Shown: piece after piece, positions 28,801 to 43,200 of the stretch
How the letters are laid out: every line of letters starts with the position of its first letter
How positions within the stretch are numbered: the stretch's first letter is position 1
NCBI RefSeq assembly: GCF_024362695.1
Contig: NC_065406.1
Span: forward strand, 7,130,001-7,194,000
Source of the DNA: Pectinophora gossypiella
Taxonomy: Eukaryota > Arthropoda > Insecta > Lepidoptera > Gelechiidae
Length of the DNA stretch: 64,000 nt
Direction: 5' to 3'
Program-made: the position numbers and the translations under genes
Notes under the pieces: model-generated
What the model was told of the DNA's origin: nothing
The model's input: the letters and a program-made list of their open reading frames with translations, nothing else
The model's database searches: none

Positions 28801-31800
28801 TACCTAACTCATATCAATGATCATAAAAATGATGCGCTTATCTTAATAGAAATTGTGTTTTGGTGTTAATAAACTTTCTTTCACTAACTTTCCTATTCAG
28901 TAACCTGAAAAGAGTTTGTCATTGTCGCTTCATTACCTTAATCTCATGGGAGATGGGCTCAACAGACTGTCTACCCTTGTCAAAACTAAGATACGTAACG
29001 TTATCCCTTTTATTATAATATAGCTAAGTGTTTTCCTCAGTAGTGAGTCCGGATTTACATCAAAGGAGGACAGAAATGGAAGTAACACATCAATGGTGGC
29101 CTCTTGGTAATAGGTATGGAACTACTTAAATCATATATTATTAAGACGAGTAGTGGCACCAAAACCCTGTCCACATTGATAACGAAATCGCCTGTAACAT
29201 CAAAATCCACAAATATTCCACGTTGGTACAAATAATTCATCGAAGTCCTTCAAATTCCTTTTATAGATTCGATGCAAACGGTCCCTCCTAAATAGTCGTG
29301 GCCTAAAACTCTGAAATAGGTTTACAATACGAGAAATCATTTTTTGAATTGGCTATGAAACAAGTCAACAAACTCCGTGATAGAATAGACAATGAATATC
29401 GACCTGAAAAAGGTATCTATAGTGGAGCTGCTTAAAAAATCATGCACCGAGTGCAATGAACTGTGTAGTCAAGTACTTTTGGAAACCTGGAATTCCTGTT
29501 GCGAACATTATTGCTATAACAGAGAGCTTGGAAGAGTTCTGAACCCTCGACAGTTCTCATTAAAATTTCAACAACGGACGGAACAAACTGAACATACTGC
29601 AATATCCGATCAACGAGTTATTGAATTCTGTCTTTGAAATTTTGATGTCTACCTTCTTGAAAGTTGATTGAAATGTCAAAACCCTCTGTTCGATAAAGAT
29701 TACTAAATAATGATATGAACCCAATCAATTAATGAATCAAAGTGGAACTCTACAATCTAAATATTCATTTGTAAGCAACTAAATTGTAATATAGTAGACA
29801 TACTCAATGTACTTCGGTTGATTAAAAAATATTTATACCGGTAACTATTTGAATTCGAAGAATTTGAGTGAGTAATACTTTTAAGTTAAGTACCTACCTA
29901 TAAGTTCTTAGAAAGGTGCTATAATTAACAGACACTTTCACATTATGAAGTCTGCTTCGCTTAAACGTGTACCTACAAAGTACTTTGGTACAATACGTTA
30001 CCTGTATAGAATGTCCTGCAATATCGCAGTTTCATTTCAAACTTTAGGCATCAAAAATCTTCACTTTCATCGATGTTGGCATGTACCATACAAATTAGCT
30101 ACTCGAATTTATGCCCTTTAAGTACGACAGTCGCATTTTCGCAATAGCGTCATGAAATATTATAACTACTTCTATACGGAGTTTTAATGTGAGACTTATT
30201 AATAGTCTGAATTATGTACTGTTGTCCATGTGTCTAACATATTTGATAACACGTGTTCTCTATCGACGACACGCTCATGACGATTAGCACCAAGAAACGT
30301 TTGTCGCCTCATTCAGTTTCAGATAGTTAGCAAAATAATATTAGATTTACGTGGGCAAAATTGTGATCATCATCATCAATTTAAGAGCCATTACGCTCTT
30401 TTTGGTGTAGCATTTTCCATTTCAGTCTATCAAAGGCCAATTCCTTGACTTCCTTATTAGTCACGACGTTAACCTTTTCTTTAATCGGTTCCATGTAAGC
30501 TCTACCTGATCTTCCCCTTCCTCTCTTTCCTTCTATGATTTTTTTAATAAATTCGTCGTGTCTTATTAGGTATCCAATCACCTTGATAAAATTGTGATAT
30601 ATTATCAATATTTATAACACGGGGACAGAAAAAACAAACAAAGAATAATCGAGTCGATTGCTTGTGCATTAGAAGGAAAGTTTACTAAACAGGGGGATGT
30701 GAATATCAACAATATCAAGAGGGTCACAGCTGCGAAAAGATATCTACGACGCAAGCACACGTTTCATTTCGGTCGGTTTGCTTCCATTTAAGTAGGGGAC
30801 ACAATTTTAATGCGGTGAATTTGAATTTTTACTTTCACCAATCAGCATGACGCTGGTGTAAGTTTGTCACTTCGAATGTATTGACTTTGTGAATAAAGAA
30901 TCTTTTGTTATTCTTTGAATACTACGAGTACGACTTATCAGGGTACTTTTGGCCAACTCAGTAAACAAAATTTTGTGTATAATTCAAAACAACAGCAAAC
31001 GAAACATCTGTTTAATATTTGGTTATTCCTAGAGTAAATACTCGCAGATTTTCCTTTGATTCATATTTTCTTATTAGCGATTTCATATAAAACCTAATTC
31101 CAATGCCAATTATTTCCAAAAGGTGCATTAAATGGGTCAAAACTCTGTTTTAGAATTTCGTAATACTTGATTGCGAATTCAAGTGTGAACAGGGATCATA
31201 GGTTGGGGTCTAAGGGTGATCCACGGGTGGTCCGAGCCCACCCTATCTGCCTGCAGATCCGTAATAACATGGATCAATTGCTTCGGGTCCACTCACTTCT
31301 ACTTATTGCCAATATACTAAAATAACATTAGCTTATACCCCCGTTTCTGCCTTTAAGCTGTTGGCAATATCAGAGGTGACTCGGCTGCTAATGTCAGTTT
31401 TTACCCGTAATGCTGAAATGTCAGGGGCATGACATCTGTTGCGGTAAAACTACCATTTGAGGCGATGATATTACTTAACGTGCCTTCCGAAGCACGGATC
31501 ATCTTACTTTCGGATAATCAGGTAGTCGGCTTGTTATGTCCTAACTAGGGATCACAAAGTATTTTTTGTAATATTATGTCCCCACCGGGATTCGAACCCA
31601 ATGCTCAGTCACTGGACCACGGAGGCCAATGGATTTAGCTTGTTCACCTTTGAGGTGGTAATTACCTCCAACCTTCCAAACTCTTCCAAAGCACGTAAGC
31701 GACTCATCTAGAGTAGGGAATATAGTATTTTGAGTATGTTATACTCGTAGATATCTATAACATAGTAAGTTGGATCAAACACTAAGCATCCTGATCATTA

Positions 31801-34800
31801 CTTTAAAAGGTTTACAGATAAGTATACCTAATAGATGCGTAAAATTTCTCACAGGCCCTGAGTTTAGTATAGTCTAAGTATAGTAAAGTATGCGGGGTAC
31901 ATATCATTGTAATTAACAATACTTATTATATCAATTCATAAGTTATTATTTAAATACTAGGACTAACTAGATATGTATCGCGGCATGGTGGCCACATGTC
32001 ACACAGCGAAGTATTGACTTCGCCATAAGCCAGATGTTCGCAAGGTCATTGCCTCGGACAATTGAATTGTGCCCGTTACGAAATTCAAGTGCTAAGTAAC
32101 GCTGGAAAGTAATAAGATCTAGCTAATTTATATTGTAAGAAGCTCGAAAGTATATTTCAGTGTATCCCTCGTAAAGCATCAACCTTCGGGAAAATAATTC
32201 AATTTTAAATAACTCACAGATTAACGTTTGCAACAAAAATGCTTAAATACCTAATTATGCTTACCAAATTCATTTTGTCCATCTTGTATTAGGTATGCTA
32301 CACTTTTAAACTTATGTGTAAAGAGTATTTATTATCTCTAAAGCACCGTAAGCTTACAAAACAACGTCAACCGCGGAAGCAAAGACACGTAGCAAGGCAA
32401 CACTGATCCTTACATTAATGTTCGCGAAATTATTATCTTGCCGTACAAAAGTGCAAACAAACATTCCCACATCGAGTCCCGCGAGGAATCAAGCGACAGA
32501 AGGCACAACGCGTATGGTCCACTACGACGACTAGGTTACACTTATAACTAACACCAACAATGAGTAATCGAAACGCAGACGACGAGATCGGCGGGGACCG
32601 CTGCACGAGCCACGAGCCTTTGTTAGCGGTCCAGATCCATGGCGCCAGCTGTGATCGGCGTGCTCGCCGGCGAGCGGGCGTCTGGCGGGACGATCGATGC
32701 CGCCAACAGATTTACATTTTCCGTGGAGGAAATCGGGAAAGTTTGTCACGTGTGAGAGCGGCGGGCGAGGACGGCGCGCCCGCACGCCGGTAGTGCGCGG
32801 CGCCGAGTGCCGCCGCCCGCCCGCGCCGCCGCCGCCGCGCCCGCACGTAGCCACTGCTACGGCACACACGCTACCACCCGCTACCAACGCAGCATACACT
32901 CAGTACCACTCGCATCTTCATACCGATATAGCATCCAGTTCAACTGCATGTTGAATATTATTATGTAAAATCAGTTTATTTATTCAATTTCATTTTTGCA
33001 ATTGCGTTAACTACTTTCAAAACAATAAACTGCCTTCATAAGAAATTTCGAGGCATTGATTGACAAGATTATACCTAGGAAGTGATGGGAATCCAATGTA
33101 CTTAGTTAGATGTCATACGAATGGCTCGGGAAGAAGAGCGTAGGGCGTTACAGACGGCAGCTGGGAACTAGAGTTTTATGTTATCATAGTTAAGGTCCCG
33201 AATGCTGCGATGTTATTAGGGGTGGTTAGGGTTGAAGCGGCGGGGTGGCGCGGGGAAGGCGTGAGACGTAGGACTATCGATTTTAGTCACCCCGCCCTCT
33301 CCCCAGGCATGCGACAGTGTGAGTGCCCCGTACAAGTCCTCAACACTGCGACCGGCGTTGTTCGCTTCAAGCAGCTCCGAATATTAACAAACCCCTTTGT
33401 TCACGCGGATGCTTCTCCAAATCACAAACCCAAATCTGTATTTATCCGAGAAAATGGAAAATATTGAAAGGGAAGGAATTTTCTCAGAAATGAAAGTCTC
33501 ATCTCGAATTTCGATAAGAGGAGAAATGGTAAAGTATATTAAGAAGTAGTAATCATAACGGCTTTTTCCACTGTTAAATTCTTGGATTCACCAAGAAAAC
33601 AGTTTTAATAGAGCACATTTTATTATTCAGAGGTACACGCATCGGAGACAAATGGGATGTTCATTTAGGTAACACGACGTCGGTAGTGACGGAAGGCGGG
33701 CCGACCACTTGTGGATCCGCCGCTCAGCCGACACTATTGGAAAATGGATATCCTTACACATCCACTTGCTACAGTGACATAATTTCCTCCAGGTGTGAAA
33801 AGGAAATATCCGTTACCCCCTAGTAAATAGTGTTCTATAATAGATATCAAGTAGTTGGGTTACTCACGCCAAATTAAATTCACAAATACTTTAATCCGTC
33901 ACTATAAAGAAAACGTAAGAGCCCGTGCCCGAGGCAATGTATAAAAAGCCCTAAAACGCAACCATCACCGGAGCAATCCCATCACGGCAATGAATCTCAC
34001 GCCCTCAGGGACCATTTTAATTCAAGCTTTATTGCGGCTCCGAGTGAGGGCTCCTGTCGTTTATTAAATTCTGTACGTGCGATAGGTAGTAGTTCTATTT
34101 AGATTTTAACTAAGCTAACACTTACCTCTCGTCCAATTGTTGCAGCTGTGATGTTTGTTGATAGTTGATCCGTCGACCGTACAGTGAAGCACCTCCTTCA
34201 GACATGTAGCCGTCCATTATGTCATTGTTTCTTCCGCAATCCATTTCGTTTATATTCATTCTCCTCAAACAATCGCCGTCAGACATATATCCTGATGCAA
34301 TGTCTACGTCACAGTAATCAGGATTAGAAAAACCTGGACCATAGTTGAGGCGATCTCGTAAGTTGGCATTTTCACGGCCAAAATTAGCTTTCACTGTATT
34401 TGCGTGGTGAGGGTAACCGGGAATGTTTTTCTGAGTCAGACCAGAAGTTCTCATCGGAAGTGTCAAGTGACTGTTGTATCCCCGAAGCAATGGCCTCATA
34501 GGCATCACGTTCATCAAAGGATTTTCATCCTCACCAAGCGAATTATCACGACAATGCGAAGGCGTGCTTGATCTACTACTATTGTCTAGTTTTCTGTTCA
34601 GTTCTAGTACCGCTGTATTATGTTCAAAGGGTTTTAATCCAGCACTTTCAAGAAGGCGTTTTTGTGCTGCTTCCTTTTCAGATATTTCAGCTTCACTTAT
34701 GACGTCTTTTAAATAATTAGCGCTCATATCCAGCCTTTTATTAGTCACATTAACAGTCTTAGTGACGTCAGAACCAGATTCACTTGACGGTCTGTAGATT

Positions 34801-37800
34801 ACACTGTCACTGGAATTTGAATTTTGTCCGGTGGTGCTGTGCGTAGAATTCGAATGTGAACTCTCGGACATTTGGGAAGTAGGGTTCTGATTCCCCGAAC
34901 CAACAACAGGCATTGGAGACACAGCCAAGGTCTGTTTCTGAGATACTTCTTTACTTAAATTAGATTGTTCTCTACTAAATGGAAGTGCACTTACGTTATT
35001 AGTAGAATTTAAACTAGAATTGCTTTGTATAGGACTTAATTGACTATTTGTACTTTTATGAATAGCATGTCTATCGTCTTTAGATATCTTAAATGTGCCT
35101 TTGACAGCGGCTGTCGGTTTTGGAATACCAGTATGATTTTGCACACCAAAACCTTGTCCTTGGCCTTGTGCGTTCTTGGCTTGTCCACTCGCGTTGTCAT
35201 GGCCATCTGATGGTTCACTCAGTTTCAGTTGACTTCCTGATGGCTTCAGCATTTTTGAATCGATTTTGTGTTTCGAACTTCTCGAGTGATCATCAATTTG
35301 ATTCAGTTTCGTATTGCTAACGGACTTGGGAGCGGCCAATTTAGACTCTTTGTCCCTTGATGGCAGTTTAGGACTATTTCTTGATTTATCATTGTTATTT
35401 GTTTTAGAGCTAGATTTACTTAAATTCGTGGAAGATTCTTTAGGGGATTTTGAATTTGCTAACTTAGGCTTAACATTTTTGCCAGACTTGTCTTTTGATA
35501 ACGTATCGTTTTGTCTTATAGTTTTAGGTCCTATTAGGTTAGAAGATTTGATATGTGAGTTGGGCACGTTTGAGGATTCATTAAGACTTAAACTAGAGTC
35601 GGATCTCTCGCTCTTGGCTGATGAGAATCCGCTGGAAGAACTAGTGCGTTTTGATACAGCAGTGCTTTTGCTGTTCTGTTTATCGCTGCTCAGTTTATCT
35701 TTATTGAACAGTTTGAGTTTGTCGAGCATAGAATGCTTCGTTGGTGTTCCATTGTGGTTAGTTGTTGTCTGGGACTGTTGTTGAGTCTGCGTCAGAGTTG
35801 AGGGGATTTTACTGCCGGGTGCCAACAGGGACGAGTTTGGCCGGGATCTGCAGCAAGTAAATAATAGCTTTAATTAAGGGAATTGGAACTTTGTAAGTAA
35901 AGTAAAGTAAGGACACTTACCCTGATGAGGACGGAGCGCGTGGTATGAAACTAACAGCTCCTTGTCCCAGAGGACTTGTGGAACGACTAGAACTTGCAGA
36001 TAATCCACTTTTCCCACCTGTGAACAAATAAAATATTTATAGACACTTAACAAAACGTATTACGCAGCAGTACCTACTAGGTGCTACCTACTTAGCTGTT
36101 ATGTTAAAGTTATAAAATTGTGGAGAATTATGTATCTGAAATCGACATTATTCGACAATCACATTTACAATGAAGACAGTAAACATACTTATATTATTGT
36201 TCAAGTAATCGTTATCTATTAACACTCCAGCTGTATAAATATTTTATTATCGAGCCACATAACTTCTTTATAAAAAGTTGTAGATAAGTGTGAACTTTTA
36301 TCAAAACATGGCACGGGTGGCCGTGGCTGCGCGCGCGACACACTGCACTACTCATTCTATGAACATTTACGATTTACATTCATACCAGCATAACTAGAAC
36401 TTTGCATCCCCTTAATCTTCAACTAACATAAAGGGACCCACCCAATTGCCAGGGTTCTTATAAGATTGGTGCGCTCCTTCGATCGTCATAGCGACAAAAT
36501 AATAATTCATGACGTCATTATAGTTTGTAATTCATTGGTGCGTATTGAACAACCCTAAACAAGGGACATAATGAGTCCATAGAGTCCATAAACCGAGGTA
36601 CATTATGGGTTTCCTGTTAGACCGTATTGTTTTATAGAGAGACAATGTTGTTGCACTTTGATATTCGATGTTGAAAGTAAACAATTCTCTATGTAGCCAT
36701 CATTAGAATCGTCTAGTTCAGGAAGAGCTGTTTTATAAGTAGCTTCCTCTAATCCTTTTATGTAAGATCTGTCTGTTTTTTGAATAAGAGCTACGGATAA
36801 AATGTTTCACACATGACGTCTGCTAAAAGATTATGTTGATACTACTGTGATAAGCGTGGGTAACATTAGGGAAAGTATATTTTTAATCTATACAGGCTTT
36901 CATAATCATTAACATACAATAACCAAAAGTACCAGCAAGTGACTATCACATTAATTAACATTATTTTCTGTTTTAAAAAAACAACTCGTGTAAATTTATG
37001 ATAAAATGAGTTCTTATTTTTTTTTATTTTGTATAAAACAAGAAACAAAGAAAAATTCTCGAGTAAAAATAAAAGTTACATAAGTATTGCACTTTTGAAA
37101 TTAAAAAAACATCCGAGCGGTAAAACAGAAGTTTTAATTTATATAATTTGTGTAAGCGATCCGAGCTGAGGGTAGAAAACTTTGAAGATTCGACTTTTCT
37201 TTTCTGCTTAGAAAAAAAGATTCTTGAAGTATGCATCTTAAGTATAAGTAAGTACTTAAAGAATTATTTTTTATTTTTCATCGAGAAAATCTCGTATTTA
37301 TGCTTTGAGCATTTACATAAAAGTACAGTTTTAATGTCTGCTAAGTCCAATTAAATCTTCGTCAGTTTTCTTGACGACGAGTCGGACTTTGCTTTCTGGA
37401 TAAAAGCTTGGGATACAACTTCCGGTGTAAGAAAATAATTAATTAGTAAATTAATTAGTAGTTACTATACAAACTCCTCTATGCCAATATGATTTACTTA
37501 CCTTGCCGTAACTTTTTGAAGAAAGTAAACCATTTCACACCTAAACCACTGGACCGAATTTGATGAAAATTGGCACAATTGGCTAAAAATATTTTATAAC
37601 TATTTCTAGCTACTAGCAAGCACATCCAGGACGCGGCGATTGCATCTTCCAATCAACTCGGCATCCGCTCTTTATCTTCACCGCTGTGATCCATCACTTA
37701 GAGCATGTCAGCACTTATGCTGTCGACTGACATGCGACCGTGAGGTAGGGAAAAAATAGCTATCGTCACATTTTAGTATTTACCTAAATAATGACGTCAC

Positions 37801-40221
37801 CTAAACTTACATTGTGATGTAAGGAAAGGTTTATGTAATATGAGCAAAACTTTTACAGGAGTCGTTGAGTAAACGAACAAGTTTTAGACTTGCGTTATCA
37901 TCGTGACATGTTAGGGGTGGTTAATTCTGACACCAGGGCTGATAAGGTTGGACACTGATCTCACATTCCACACGAGAGGAGAAGAAGATCAATATGTCTA
38001 CCACAATGAACAATTTAACCAATTATTTAACATATTCGAATTATTGCAAATGAAAACTGTATCGACTTTTGGTAATCGGTCTAAAATGACTTGTGAAGTA
38101 GAGCATGGAACCAATTTATGGATTAACCCACGACAATGTCCATCTAAGACAAAATTACGATCATTAGAATACTGAATGCTAAATTACCTAAACCTAACTC
38201 TACAAATGCAGTGCAATTTGCCTTTTAAGTGGTACTTACAATCCCAATTGCCTTTTAATAGAGTCCAATAAACATCGATGAGTGGTTCGTTCGGAAAATC
38301 ACTTTGTTCTTAAATTGAAAATTTTACTGTCACGCACACACAAATCGATTAAAAATCAATCTTTCAAAACTGCTGTTATTTTAATATCACAAATTAAAAA
38401 GTTAAACGTTTGAATTTAGAATGAGTGCGCGCTCAGAGCCGCGCACGTCAACTGAGAATGCACTGGTAACTGACGCACACGGTGACAGACGGGCAGTACA
38501 AGTCTTAAGATATCCCGTGAGAACATTGATAATCGGGCCTATTATAAATCGTGAACATTATTTTCCTTTAAACCTTTCGTGTTTAGGACATCTATAATTA
38601 AACATAACAAGATACCAACAAACAAAGACGTCCATAAGTACATGTTAGTGTTTTGGCTCTACATTGTGATATAATCCTATTAGATTATGAGTTCACGTGT
38701 TTATTGCAAAATGAAGCAAACAGGATGACATTTCACTGCTTATTTAGCAATTTATTATTAGGTTATTGGGGATTATGATACAAATTATATATTAGGTTAT
38801 TGGGGTTTGTACGTGTTTTTTTTTATTAGGCAAATTCATTAAAATTATTGTGCAACTTAAATACCGAACGGATGTTGTTACATATTCTTTAAATGAATTA
38901 TTGTAGCTATTAAAATCGGATAAATGCTCTCATGTGTATCGTGTTTGTTAATTCGCATATGGTCAAGTGCTTAATGTCATTATCCTGCAATGGGAGTGAA
39001 CAGCCCTTTGATACAATAAGACGATAAAAATTCTTCTCGTATTACAATAATTGTATCTATTTGTGTACATGTCAACGACCTCTAAGTATCAGTAGTACTC
39101 ACTCCAACTCTTGACGGAATACCTTTAGGCGTTTCACAGCCGTAGATGCACCCGCAAGTTCCATTTTATTTATATGTGGTTTTCTACGGCTAAAAGGCCT
39201 CCGTGGTCCAGTGGTTGAGCGTTCGGCTCACGATCCGGAGGCCTCGGGTTTGCATCCCGGTGGGGACATGTCACAAAAATAACTTTGTGATCCCTAGTTT
39301 GGTTAGGCCATTACAGGCTGATCACCTGATTATCCGAAAGTAAGATGATCCGTGCTTCGGAACGCACGTTAAGCCCTTGGTCCCGGTCACTGCTCACTGA
39401 TGTAAGTAAGTGGTCGTGTTGGCGGCTCAATGATAACCCTGACACCAGGGTTGATGAGGTTGGTATTCCACCTCACAACCCACAGGATAAGAAGAACGGC
39501 TAAAAGCCCCATGAATGATCAGACTAAATCTTTTTACGCTAGATCAGGGGCGACACGGTGAGGTCCATCGACCTTATTCATCGTCTTTCAACCCATGTAA
39601 AAGAGGACTAAACGATAGGATAAATGCATAATGCAACTTGTCGTCTTTAAGACTTACTTAAGTTCATCTCTAGCTTTGGAAGCCAATACCAAAATACTTC
39701 TGCCACTACAATTATGATTACATCTATGTACGTAATGTACAGTCATGAGCAATATAATGTACCCACTTTAGGACTCTGTCGCTCTAACATATTTGACATT
39801 TAATGAGACTTACAGTTCAATTTGTCAAAAAAGTTAATATGACATGGTACCAAAGTATACATACTAATACATATGAAAGTCCGCCGCGGACTCTCCGCGA
39901 ATGAGTGGGTATCACCTCCCAGAGGTGTCAGTCAGTTTATGAGTCATAAACAGTCCGGACGGACATCTGGCATGTGTCCGTCAGCTTTATCATCTACCCT
40001 CATAATGTACTTATCATGTTAGTTACTTTGTTTGAGACAGAATAATGGCCGCTTTTAAGGAAATAATGCTAAATAAGTGTTGTGTTATAAATTATGTTAC
40101 TTTTGTAATAATAACATGATTGTATGACGGTTTATTTAGTTGATTAAGGCACCAGCTTTTGTCAAACGTAATCAGTGAAGTACCGTTCCCGGGAATGTTC
40201 TTGTTTTAAAAACACTTTAAC

Positions 40222-40252
<31 letters not shown>

Positions 40253-43200
40253 GTTTATTCAGTACAACAAACAAGTAACAATTATAAATAAGGCTCTGGC
40301 TCCTAAACTAGTATAACTGTATTTCAGGAGCCAGTGTCTTCCCCAATTGACATACAGCAAGGACAACAAGGACATTGGCTACTTTTCTTTTTCAAATTAT
40401 TCTTTCTTGTACTCTGGTCTTATCTGCCTTAAGGTTGGGTAATAATGCTCTTCTCACATAGTTTCGCGGCTTTTTACTGCCGGAACGGCACAACACGTTA
40501 CGGTACGTAATATACAATTTTTTCGATTTATAATTTATTCTGTCTCTTTAAAATTAGTCATTCATTATCAATAGGGATATTTAGGTTTAGGTAGTTATTC
40601 ATGAATACCCGGGATCACCGGACTTTCGGTACCGGACTTGCGTGAGTTATTAATTCATCAGTGCTGTTTGCACTAGCACAGTTGGCTTTACCCATCACGT
40701 TGGTCTAATAGAAAGCTCAGTCAGGTATGGATAATTCATCTTGTGATGGATGCATCTCTGACCACCCCAATTGGGATATAGTCGTAAGCTTATGTTATGA
40801 ATGTTTTAGTATATAGGTAAATGCTCTTCAAATGGTTTAAGTTAGTTTGTCGTTGAACTAAGTTAGCGTTCAGCCGACTGAAGTGATGAGAGCTGCTCTT
40901 AGTTGTTTATATAAGTTTATAGACACTCTATTCTGTACGTGCATGTGTAGATGAGTATAGTTATTTGTCTGTGTGTGTACTTCCATCGGACTGAATGCTC
41001 TCTCGTCGCCAAGCTGTCTAATTGAACCTTGTTAAGACGTAATTGTATTTCTCTTTGTGCTTTGATAGTTTGCTCAGGATTACTTTGGACATAACACTTC
41101 TAGCAAGACTTCGAATTCTCTTTTGTTTAAATGAATTCATTAGGGTTAGCCCTAAAGAAATTTACTTAAGTACAAGTTTACATTGAAAACATAAAGTGAG
41201 GTGACTGTAAGTCACTCTTTGTATTCTAATATCGTGTGGGTTGTGAAGTGAATTATCAACCTTATCAATCCTGGTAAGTATCAGGGTTATTATTGAGCAG
41301 TCAAAGGCACTCACTCTTTGTATTGGAGTCCTAAGATAGATATTTAATCAATATGCAATCGACGATATTAGAGAGGACATCTTTACTTGTTTTTTTACAA
41401 CATAATAATAGATGTCGATGATAATAAAGAATTCCGCCGTTTTTAAGTTATTTTTCTTTTCCATAGCTTCAGCAGTAAATATAGCTTTCACCTAAGTATA
41501 TCAACTCACGAGCTTTCCGCCCGCTACTTGGTCCCACGCGGACCTTTCGATATTTTAGTATAGGTACGAACTTACTCTTCCATTCCTTTAATCCTTCCAT
41601 TAAAAGCCCTGTTGCACATCTCTGGCTTTCGATCTATTTATAAGCCAATTTTTATACGACTCGGTTCAGTGGTTTAGTCAGGTGATCAGCCTGTAATGTC
41701 CTACTAGGGATCACAAGATGATTTTTGTGATATGTCCTCACTGGGATTCGAACCCGGGACCTCCGAGTCGTGAGCACAACGCTCAACCACTGGACCACGG
41801 AGGTCGTTCCAAAAAGTAAGGTGATCCGTGCTTCGGAGGGCACGTTAAGCCGTTGATCCCGGTTACTACTTACTGATGTAAGTAAGTAGTCGTTACATGA
41901 GCTATGTCAGGGGCCTTTAGGTGTTCAATAATAACCCTGACATCAGAGTTGATGAGGTTGGTAATTCATCTCACAACCCACACGATAGAAGAAGACTTAC
42001 ATTTAGTCGTGAAAAAGTAACAGACAGACGAAACTGCTATGTGTACTGCACATTTATAATAGTAGTACCTAATGGGTGGTCCTTAAGGTATCAGTCTGAA
42101 GGTCACCAAAACCAAGCTGATTTATAAATTTAGGCCTTAAGAATGTTGCATTCCCACAGCAATTCGCACAGCTATATCTTACCCGCATGTATCGGCGTGG
42201 CTGGGAGTGGGCGCTTGTCTGGCGGAGCTCGCCGCGCCGCCGCCGCCGACGCAGGCAGAGGGATCGACGTCTGCAGCACCGATACTTGTCTGAAACAAGG
42301 ATAATAAAGGTTAACATGGCGGACAATGTCCGAAGCTGAGGGTTGTGTTGTAACTAAGTATTTCGTAATCTGTGGAGCGCAGAACTCTTTACGAGACGTT
42401 AACTTGGGTGCTATTCAAGTGGACCTGCTATTGTGAATGACTCAAAACACTCTTACACTCACCCACTCTTATTAGCAAAAAATAATTAAGATAAAATATT
42501 TAACAAATTGGTTTCACGTAAAAGACATCAACCGGAGCTTTTTTGTAAGTACTTACATGTAAATTATAACGTTCATAAGTTTTTAAATAAATTGTTATTT
42601 AAAAACGCTTTAAATGTTTGCATTTTCTATTTATAGTAAATACGTATTTATTATTAACAACACAGTTATGATTTGCATAGAAAATAGACAACTTTTATAA
42701 TTGTGTAGTACCGCTACTCGACGCTAGATGGCGCTAGCGGTATCGTTGTATAATAATAACATAATCTAACGACTATTTTTTAAGTAACTATAAATAAATA
42801 TTCATGTTTTTATTGGATGCAATATGCACTCAAACTTTGTATAATGTAGGTTTTGATCTTTGTTTATAATTAAACTCCTAGATATACCACTATTATAATC
42901 CTAAATACATTAATTTCTCAATCACATAATATTTATAAATACAGTTTTGTTTTAATGACACACCGACCAAGTTAGGTACGTGGGAACGTGTCTCATCTTT
43001 ACATAGGTAAGTAGGTACCTATGTTAGAATGCAATGCAGTGTCGTCCAATCGATAATGACACGAAATCTAAACATGAACATCTGGCGGCGACTCACGCGC
43101 ACACTATGTCACGTGAGCCGCATTTGGGGGCCGATGGGGTCCTGATTCAAGGGAGGGTCCGCGGCCTAGTCAAGGTTAAGAGGAGTGAAATAACATTTAG

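Noticed and set aside
32531..32899. 122-codon minus-strand frame and two plus-strand frames
   Set aside because: They lie in the CpG island and are open because GC-rich DNA has few stops. The peptides are low-complexity Arg/Gly/Pro and show no splice or family support.
35314..35784. 156-codon plus-strand open frame
   Set aside because: It is the antisense shadow of NAV exon 4: Leu/Asp/Ser-rich because the sense strand is Ser/Asn/Lys-rich.
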